DNA from: Phytobacter diazotrophicus
GTDB taxonomy: Bacteria; Pseudomonadota; Gammaproteobacteria; Enterobacterales; Enterobacteriaceae
DNA length: 64,000 bases
Assembly (NCBI GenBank): GCA_004346725.1
Contig: SMDE01000004.1
Span: forward strand, 361,738-425,737
Reading direction: 5' to 3'
Shown: piece after piece, positions 58,522-64,000 of the stretch
Position numbering within the stretch: position 1 is the stretch's first letter
How the letters are laid out: each line of letters starts with the position of its first letter
Notes under the pieces: model-generated
Databases searched by the model: none
What the model was told of the DNA's origin: nothing
The model's input: only the letters and a program-made list of their open reading frames with translations
Program-made: the position numbers and the translations under genes

Positions 58522-59568
58522 TTAACGTCCTGCTTTCAGCTTCTGATAATACTCTTCGTAAATAGCGCTGGCGCTGCCGACATCGTTTTGCCACTCGCCT
58601 TTGTTGATGGTCTCTGCATCCGGATAGAGTGATTTATCATTTGCCACTTCCGGGCTCAGCAGTTTACGGGCCGCGAGGTTTGATGTCGGATAGCCAATGG
58701 TTTCCGCCACCTGCTTTGCAATTTCCGGGCGTAGCAGGAAGTTGATAAGCTTAAGCGCGCCCGCTTTGTTTTTGGCATTGGCAGGGATAGCAAGGCTGTC
58801 CATCCAGAAGATACCGCCTTCCGTCGGCCAAATTACCTGCAACGGCGTGCCCGCCTGACGGGCGACATACGCGGAACCGTTCCACACCATCCCGAGATTC
58901 ACTTCCCCTTCCATATACGGGTTCGCCGGGTTATCGGAGTTGAACGCCGCCACGTTAGGCATCAATTTTTGCAGCTCTTTGTAGGCCGCTTCAATCTCTT
59001 TCGGATCGGTGGTATTACCGGAAAGCCCCAGTTTACGCAGCGCTACCTGGAAGACTTCGCGCGCATCATCCGTTAGCAGCAGGCTGCCTTTATACTCAGG
59101 CTTCCATAAGTCTGCCCAACGGGTCACGGTCTTAGGGTCAATCGCTTCGCTGTTGATACCTATGGCTGTCGCACCCCAGATATACGGAATGGAGTAGTCG
59201 TTATTCGGGTCAAACGGCTTGTTCAGCATCTCCGGATCGAGGTTATGGAAGTTGGTTAGCTGCGTTTTATCGATCTTTTGGATCATGCCCTCTTTACGCA
59301 TTTTGTCGACAAAATAAGTGGAGGGCACCACCAGGTCGTATGCACCATCTTTATAGGTTTTGAGCTTGGCATACATGGTTTCATTCGATTCATAGGTCGA
59401 ATAGATAACCTTAATGCCCGTCTCTTTGGTGAACTGTTCCAGCAGGCCTGGCGGCACATATTCTGTCCAGTTGTAGAAATAGAGCGTCTTGCTGTCATCC
59501 GCATGAGCGGCATTTATGCCCAGTGCCAGAGCACCCGCAGCAAGCAGGTGGCGTGACCATTTTTTCAT
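58522..59568 (-). CDS. potD: Spermidine/putrescine-binding protein PotD
   Basis: PotD is the periplasmic binding protein of the polyamine ABC transporter and prefers spermidine. The 348-residue precursor has a signal peptide cut after NAAHA (residue 23). The mature protein starts DDSKTLYFYNWTEYVPPGLL, the PotD/PotF family signature. Conserved binding-site segments include FNSDNPANPYMEGEVNLGMV and WPTEGGIFWMDSLAIP. It is the last of the four pot genes and starts 16 bases after the potC stop. Confidence 0.97.
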   Translation of the reverse strand: MKKWSRHLLAAGALALGINAAHADDSKTLYFYNWTEYVPPGLLEQFTKETGIKVIYSTYESNETMYAKLKTYKDGAYDLVVPSTYFVDKMRKEGMIQKIDKTQLTNFHNLDPEMLNKPFDPNNDYSIPYIWGATAIGINSEAIDPKTVTRWADLWKPEYKGSLLLTDDAREVFQVALRKLGLSGNTTDPKEIEAAYKELQKLMPNVAAFNSDNPANPYMEGEVNLGMVWNGSAYVARQAGTPLQVIWPTEGGIFWMDSLAIPANAKNKAGALKLINFLLRPEIAKQVAETIGYPTSNLAARKLLSPEVANDKSLYPDAETINKGEWQNDVGSASAIYEEYYQKLKAGR

Positions 59569-59584
59569 TTAACGTCCCCTGAGG

Positions 59585-60376
59585 TTATGCCTGGCGCGCC
59601 AGGCTTTTGGTTTTATCACGTGCAACAAGCTGGCTTGCGAACACCATCACCAGCGACAGAACGAGCAGAATGGTTGCCAGCGCGTTCACCTCGGGTGAGA
59701 CGCCGACTTTCACCATGGAATAGATTTTCAACGGCAGAATTTCATAGCCCGGTCCGGTAACGAAGGACGAGACCACCACATCATCCATCGACAGGGTAAA
59801 GCTCAGCAGCCATCCGGCCGCCACGGCAGGCATCGCCAGCGGCAGGATAATTTTGCGCAGGATCACGAGCTCGCTGGCACCCAGATCTTTTGCCGCTTCC
59901 AGCATCCGCACATCAAAACCCTTCAGGCGCGAATAAACCGTCACAACTACGAAGGGCAGGCAGAACGTAATATGCGAGAACAGCAGCGACCAGAATCCAA
60001 GCTGAACGCCCAGCAGCATAAACAGCACCAGCAATGAGATAGCCATGACGATATCCGGCGACATCATCACGACGAACAGCATGCCGCTGACAAAGGGTTT
60101 GCCGCGAAAGCGATAGCGGTACAGCGCCACCGCGGTCAGCGAACCGATAAGCGTGGCGAACGTGGCGGAGAAGACCGCCATCGTGAGCGAGTGCTGTGCT
60201 GCCTGCAACAGACTGTCGTTGTTCAGCAGCAGACTGTACCAGTCGGTGGTAAAACCTTGCCAGTTAATCCCAAACCGTGAGCTGTTAAACGAGTTCACAA
60301 TCAGAATGATAATGGGAATATAGAGGTAGGCGTAAATGGCGGTCATAAAACCGCCGCGCAGCAGTCGACCGATCAT
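59585..60376 (-). CDS. potC: Spermidine/putrescine ABC transporter permease PotC
   Basis: PotC is one of two membrane subunits of PotABCD. The 263-residue product (264 in E. coli) has six predicted membrane helices. The EAA motif that contacts PotA is visible as MLEAAKDLGASELVILRKII. Its start overlaps the potB stop (ATGA). Confidence 0.96.
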   Translation of the reverse strand: MIGRLLRGGFMTAIYAYLYIPIIILIVNSFNSSRFGINWQGFTTDWYSLLLNNDSLLQAAQHSLTMAVFSATFATLIGSLTAVALYRYRFRGKPFVSGMLFVVMMSPDIVMAISLLVLFMLLGVQLGFWSLLFSHITFCLPFVVVTVYSRLKGFDVRMLEAAKDLGASELVILRKIILPLAMPAVAAGWLLSFTLSMDDVVVSSFVTGPGYEILPLKIYSMVKVGVSPEVNALATILLVLSLVMVFASQLVARDKTKSLARQA

Positions 60377-61230
60377 TGCAGTTCCACCTTCTTGTCCAGC
60401 AGACGCGAGGCGCGCCAGTAAACCAGTAACAGCAGGCCCATCACAATGGTGAGCGTGATGCTGGTGGCCGCGCCAAAAGGCCAGTCGCGAATGTTGAGGA
60501 ACTGACTTTTAATCACGTTGCCAATCAGCAGGTTTTTTGCGCCCCCCATCAGATCTGAGACGTAAAACAATCCCATCGCGGGCAGCAATACCAGCAGGCA
60601 GCCCGCGATAATGCCCGGCATGGTCAGCGGGATAATAATGCGCAAAAACGTCTGTAATTTACTGGCGCCCAAATCTCTCGCCGCTTCCAGCAACGGTTTA
60701 TCGAGTTTTTCGATACTGGAGTAAAGCGGCATGACCATAAATGGCAGCAGGATATAGACCAGCCCGATAATGACCGCCGCCGGGGTGAACATCACGCGGA
60801 TCGGTTCATCAATAACCCCCAGCCAGAGTAAAAATGTATTCAGATACCCTTTGGTGCTGAGGAATATTTTCAGGCCATAGATGCGAATCAGCGAATTGGT
60901 CCAGAACGGAACAATCAGCAAAAACAGCAATAACGGACGCACTTTTGTGGGTAGCTTTGCCAGGAACCAGGCGAAGGGATACCCCAGCATCAGGCAGGCA
61001 AGTGTGGCGATTACCGCCATATTCAGCGAGTGCAGCAGCACGTCAAAATAGAGCGGATCCAGCAGACGGGCATAGCTATCCAGCGAGAAGACCATCGCCA
61101 CGAAGTGGGCATCGTCACGGGTCAAAAAGCTGGTCGCAATAATCATCAGGTTGGGCAGAAAGACAAACAGCACAAGCCAACCGACGACAGTGGCAATCAC
61201 CCCATTCTGGAATTTACTTGTGCTTTTCAT
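60373..61230 (-). CDS. potB: Spermidine/putrescine ABC transporter permease PotB
   Basis: PotB is the other membrane subunit. The 285-residue product has six predicted helices and the EAA motif [20 protein letters not shown]. The start codon lies inside the end of potA (17-base overlap). A shorter 275-residue form beginning at an internal start is used in some E. coli annotations, but here no methionine stands at that place, so the long form is preferred. Confidence 0.96.
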   Translation of the reverse strand: MKSTSKFQNGVIATVVGWLVLFVFLPNLMIIATSFLTRDDAHFVAMVFSLDSYARLLDPLYFDVLLHSLNMAVIATLACLMLGYPFAWFLAKLPTKVRPLLLFLLIVPFWTNSLIRIYGLKIFLSTKGYLNTFLLWLGVIDEPIRVMFTPAAVIIGLVYILLPFMVMPLYSSIEKLDKPLLEAARDLGASKLQTFLRIIIPLTMPGIIAGCLLVLLPAMGLFYVSDLMGGAKNLLIGNVIKSQFLNIRDWPFGAATSITLTIVMGLLLLVYWRASRLLDKKVELQ

Positions 61231-62413
61231 CAGCCAGTACGACCTCCCAGCTTTCCACCCAATTAATCGCCATTTTTTGGTTCAAAGAGTGGTCAAAATC
61301 GGGGTCATCTTCGTTGAAGAACTCGCTGACCAGCACCATTTTGCCGTTCTCCAGTTCGACTACTGACTCCAGCGTCATCCCTTTATAATTACGCTCACGC
61401 ACGTAACCTACCAGCCCTTCGACCTCTGCGACATCGTTGATCTCTTCGACACGCAAATCTTCCGGGCGCAGCATCACGTTTAGTCGCTGATCTTTTTCGA
61501 CCGGGAAACTGACGTAAATATTGCATTCGCGCCCTTCGACGGTGGCACGCACGCGCTGTGCATCAAGACGCTCAATGACGGTGGCACTGAAAATATTAAT
61601 CTCACCAATAAAACTGGCGACAAAGAGGTTCTTCGGCTCTTCGTAAATTTCCCGCGGCGTACCGTCCTGCTCTATTTTACCGTCACGCATCACCACGATC
61701 CGGTCTGACATCGTCAGCGCCTCTTCCTGGTCATGGGTTACGAAGACGAAAGTAATTCCAAGTTTGCGCTGCAGTGCTTTTAATTCGTTTTGCATCTGCT
61801 TGCGCAGCTTGTAATCCAGCGCGGAGAGCGATTCATCCAGTAAGAGGAGGCGTGGCTTGTTCACTACGGCACGGGCAATAGCCACACGCTGTTGTTGACC
61901 GCCGGAGAGTTGGTGCGGTTTGCGCTGGGCGAATGCTTCAAGTTGCACCATACGCAGGGCGTCAGTGACGCGTGGAGCAATCTCTGCCGCAGGTGTTTTT
62001 TGCATCCGCAGGCCAAATGCCACGTTTTCGAACACGGTCATATGGGGAAACAGGGCGTAGCTTTGAAAGACGGTATTAACGTGGCGATGTTCCGCCGGAA
62101 CGTCGGTGATATCCCGATCGTCGAGTTTGATATGGCCCACATCAACGCTTTCCAGCCCGGCAATCAGGCGAAGCACAGTGGTTTTGCCGCAGCCGGACGG
62201 GCCGAGCAGGGTGAGGAATTCGCCGTGATTGATGGTCAGGTTAAAGTCTGAAATGACTGTTTTACCATCAAAACCTTTACAAAGGTCGACCAGTTGCACC
62301 AGCGGAGTGGGCGAACGCGGTTGTGTATTCAATTTTTTACTCTGTCCCTTGTCAACGCATCGGATAACGCTCCGGATGCGGGGTTTGTGATTAACCACCT
62401 TAGGGTCTGACAC
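61214..62413 (-). CDS. potA: Spermidine/putrescine ABC transporter ATPase PotA
   Basis: PotA is the ATPase of the polyamine transporter. Walker [10 protein letters not shown], signature [14 protein letters not shown], Walker [12 protein letters not shown] and a C-terminal regulatory TOBE domain ([11 protein letters not shown]) are all present. The start is uncertain. E. coli begins MGQSKKLN, but here the corresponding codon is AAG (KGQSKKLN), so that start is lost. In-frame alternatives are GTG at 62413 (399 residues, used here), GTG at 62398, or TTG at 62332 within KKLN. None has a convincing ribosome site; AAGGGA lies before the TTG but rather far. Confidence 0.92.
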   Translation of the reverse strand: MSDPKVVNHKPRIRSVIRCVDKGQSKKLNTQPRSPTPLVQLVDLCKGFDGKTVISDFNLTINHGEFLTLLGPSGCGKTTVLRLIAGLESVDVGHIKLDDRDITDVPAEHRHVNTVFQSYALFPHMTVFENVAFGLRMQKTPAAEIAPRVTDALRMVQLEAFAQRKPHQLSGGQQQRVAIARAVVNKPRLLLLDESLSALDYKLRKQMQNELKALQRKLGITFVFVTHDQEEALTMSDRIVVMRDGKIEQDGTPREIYEEPKNLFVASFIGEINIFSATVIERLDAQRVRATVEGRECNIYVSFPVEKDQRLNVMLRPEDLRVEEINDVAEVEGLVGYVRERNYKGMTLESVVELENGKMVLVSEFFNEDDPDFDHSLNQKMAINWVESWEVVLADEKHK

Positions 62414-62622
62414 ATTGATGAAGGGCTGGCATTCTACGGCAAAGCACTGAAATCGCCAATCATTGATCTATTTACGCGGCCAAAAGCGAATTTTGTCAGC
62501 TACGTTTAAGTGAACAAAACAAAAATGAAAATATTCTCGTTTGCGGGATAAAAGTGACCTGACGCAATATTTGTCTTTTCCGGCTTATTGATAATGTTGT
62601 CACGTTTAGCGAGGGTGGCTGT

Positions 62623-63849
62623 ATGGATAAATTATTAGAGCGTTTTTTGCAGTATGTTGCGCTGGATACTCAGTCGAAGCCGGGTGTCCGTCAGGTACCG
62701 AGTACCGACGGGCAATGGAAGCTCTTGCGTTTACTCCAGCAGCAGCTTGAAGAGATGGGGCTGGAAAACGTCACACTGAGCGAGAAAGGTACAGTGATGG
62801 CTACGCTGTCCTCTACCGTTGACAAGCCGGTACCTGCTATCGGTTTTATCTCGCATGTTGATACTTCCCCGGATTGCAGCGGTAAAAATGTAAATCCGCA
62901 AATCCTCGAAAACTACCGTGGCGGTGATATCGCGCTGGGTATCGGTGATGAAATCCTCTCACCCGTTATGTTCCCGGTGTTGCACCAGTTGTTGGGGCAG
63001 ACGCTCATCACCACTGACGGTAAAACCCTGCTGGGTGCCGATGACAAAGCCGGCGTGGCGGAAATCATGACCGCGATGGCGGTGCTGAAACAGAAAAAAA
63101 TCCCGCATGGTGATATTCATGTGGCTTTCACCCCGGACGAAGAGGTCGGTAAAGGGGCGAAGCATTTTGACGTCGAGGCGTTTGGCGCGAAATGGGCATA
63201 CACCGTCGACGGTGGTGGGGTGGGGGAACTGGAGTTCGAAAACTTCAATGCCGCCTCGGTCACCATCAAAATCGTAGGGAATAACGTCCATCCGGGAACC
63301 GCGAAAGGGGTGATGGTGAACGCGCTGTCACTGGCAAGCCGCATTCATGCGCTGGTACCAGCCGACGAGAGCCCGGAAAATACCGAAGGTTATGAAGGTT
63401 TTTACCATCTTACCAGCATCAAAGGCACCGTTGAACGTGCGGAGATGCATTACATCGTTCGCGATTTTGACCGCAAAGCATTTGAAGCGCGTAAGCGCAA
63501 AATAATGGAAATTGCCAAAAAAGTCGGGAAAGGTCTGCATCCGGACTGCTACATCGAGCTGGTGATTGAAGACAGTTATTACAATATGCGCGAGAAGATA
63601 GTCGATCATCCGCATATTATCGATATTGCCTGTCAGGCCATGCGCGATTGTGATATCGAACCGCAGATGAAAGCGATTCGCGGCGGTACCGATGGCGCGC
63701 AGCTATCATTTATGGGGCTGCCCTGTCCTAACCTGTTCACCGGCGGTTATAACTACCACGGCAAACATGAGTTCGTGACGCTTGAGGGGATGGAAAAAGC
63801 GGTACAGGTAATCGTGCGTATCGCCGAGCTGACAGCGAAACAGGAATAA
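62623..63849 (+). CDS. pepT: Peptidase T (tripeptidase)
   Basis: PepT is a cytosolic aminotripeptidase of the M20 family with two zinc ions. The 408-residue product has every metal ligand: histidine 78 and aspartate 80 (ISHVDTS), aspartate 140 (GADDKAG), the catalytic pair glutamate 173-174 (PDEEVG), aspartate 196 (YTVDGGG) and histidine 379 (YNYHGKHEF). It is divergent from potA across a 209-base gap. pepT is induced by FNR in Salmonella; only a TTGAT half-site (62463-62467) is seen here. Confidence 0.97.
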   Translation: MDKLLERFLQYVALDTQSKPGVRQVPSTDGQWKLLRLLQQQLEEMGLENVTLSEKGTVMATLSSTVDKPVPAIGFISHVDTSPDCSGKNVNPQILENYRGGDIALGIGDEILSPVMFPVLHQLLGQTLITTDGKTLLGADDKAGVAEIMTAMAVLKQKKIPHGDIHVAFTPDEEVGKGAKHFDVEAFGAKWAYTVDGGGVGELEFENFNAASVTIKIVGNNVHPGTAKGVMVNALSLASRIHALVPADESPENTEGYEGFYHLTSIKGTVERAEMHYIVRDFDRKAFEARKRKIMEIAKKVGKGLHPDCYIELVIEDSYYNMREKIVDHPHIIDIACQAMRDCDIEPQMKAIRGGTDGAQLSFMGLPCPNLFTGGYNYHGKHEFVTLEGMEKAVQVIVRIAELTAKQE

Positions 63850-63879
63850 AAGCAATTCTCTAAAGAACGAGACAGACAG

Positions 63880-63911
63880 GCCGGGCAAACGTGATGTTGC
63901 CCGGCTTTTTT
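63880..63911 (+). terminator. Rho-independent terminator after pepT
   Basis: Stem GCCGGGCAA/TTGCCCGGC with an 8-base loop, then TTTTTT. Confidence 0.9.
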
Positions 63912-63919
63912 GTCTATAG

Positions 63920-64000
63920 AAAACCCCCAGCTAGGCTGGGGGTTCCGGAAAGCTTTCAGCTTTAAGCCAGTTATTAAAACCCCTTTTGATTTGTTAAAAC
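63920..64000. mobile_element. Left end of an IS200-like element (cut by the window border)
   Basis: Beyond the pepT terminator stands the hairpin AACCCCCAGC-TAG-GCTGGGGGTT (63922-63944). GCTTTAAGCCAGTTATTAAA continuing into CCCCTTTTGATTTGTTAAAA follows. I recognise this as the left-end transcription-blocking hairpin and untranslated leader of IS200, whose tnpA would begin beyond the window. The exact boundary is not visible, since IS200 makes no target duplication; I place it at the AAAA before the hairpin. Recognition is from memory of the element, not from a search. Confidence 0.6.

Noticed and set aside
62463..62476. FNR site for pepT
   Set aside because: Only the half TTGAT is present; the second half TTACG does not match ATCAA.

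Overview
The window is a chromosomal stretch from a member of the Enterobacteriaceae close to Escherichia, Salmonella and Citrobacter. Gene order from mviM to pepT matches the corresponding part of the E. coli K-12 chromosome almost gene for gene, and most proteins are recognisable K-12 orthologues of near-identical length. The genus cannot be fixed from the sequence alone. Three accessory transport or regulatory genes absent from K-12 at these places, and an IS200-like end at the right border, suggest a Citrobacter- or Salmonella-like genome (inference). No rRNA, tRNA, CRISPR array or prophage was found.

Layout. 1-2532: mviM (5' end cut off) and murJ (lipid II flippase). 2593-14131: the flagellar flg cluster, with flgAMN leftward and flgBCDEFGHIJ plus flgKL rightward. 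It carries an FlhDC box between flgA and flgB and sigma-28 promoters before flgM and flgK. 14208-16479: an inserted divergent pair, an MFS transporter and a LysR regulator. 16521-21259: rne with its long 5' leader, then rluC. 21290-23162: a second accessory MFS gene behind yceF. 23304-29524: yceD-rpmF-plsX-fabHDG-acpP-fabF, which joins ribosome and fatty-acid synthesis. 29652-33923: pabC-mltG-tmk-holB-ycfH. 34223-38018: ptsG and, convergent to it, fhuE. 38354-44488: hinT-ycfL-lpoB-thiK-nagZ-ycfP, ndh and ycfJ. 44558-50709: a small membrane ORF, comR, bhsA, ldtC and mfd. 50824-57095: ycfT, lolCDE, nagK and cobB. 57206-62413: potABCD with ymfA and ycfZ behind it, all leftward. 62623-63849: pepT, followed by an IS200-like left end cut by the window border.

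Functional themes. Most of the region serves the cell envelope and motility: flagellar rod, hook and ring building, lipid II export, peptidoglycan synthesis and recycling (murJ, mltG, lpoB, nagZ, ldtC, nagK), lipoprotein sorting (lolCDE) and phospholipid or fatty-acid synthesis. Nutrient uptake (ptsG, fhuE, potABCD) and basic information processing (rne, rluC, tmk, holB, mfd) fill the rest.

I see no clearly undescribed multi-gene system. The most interesting material is small. It includes a leaderless-looking yceD promoter, paired hairpins flanking rpmF before a TTG-started plsX, and a nested inverted repeat before acpP. There is also a perfect 14-bp palindrome near an unnamed small membrane protein gene, a run of non-ATG starts from lpoB to ycfJ, a lost standard start codon in potA, and mutually exclusive hairpins between potD and ymfA.
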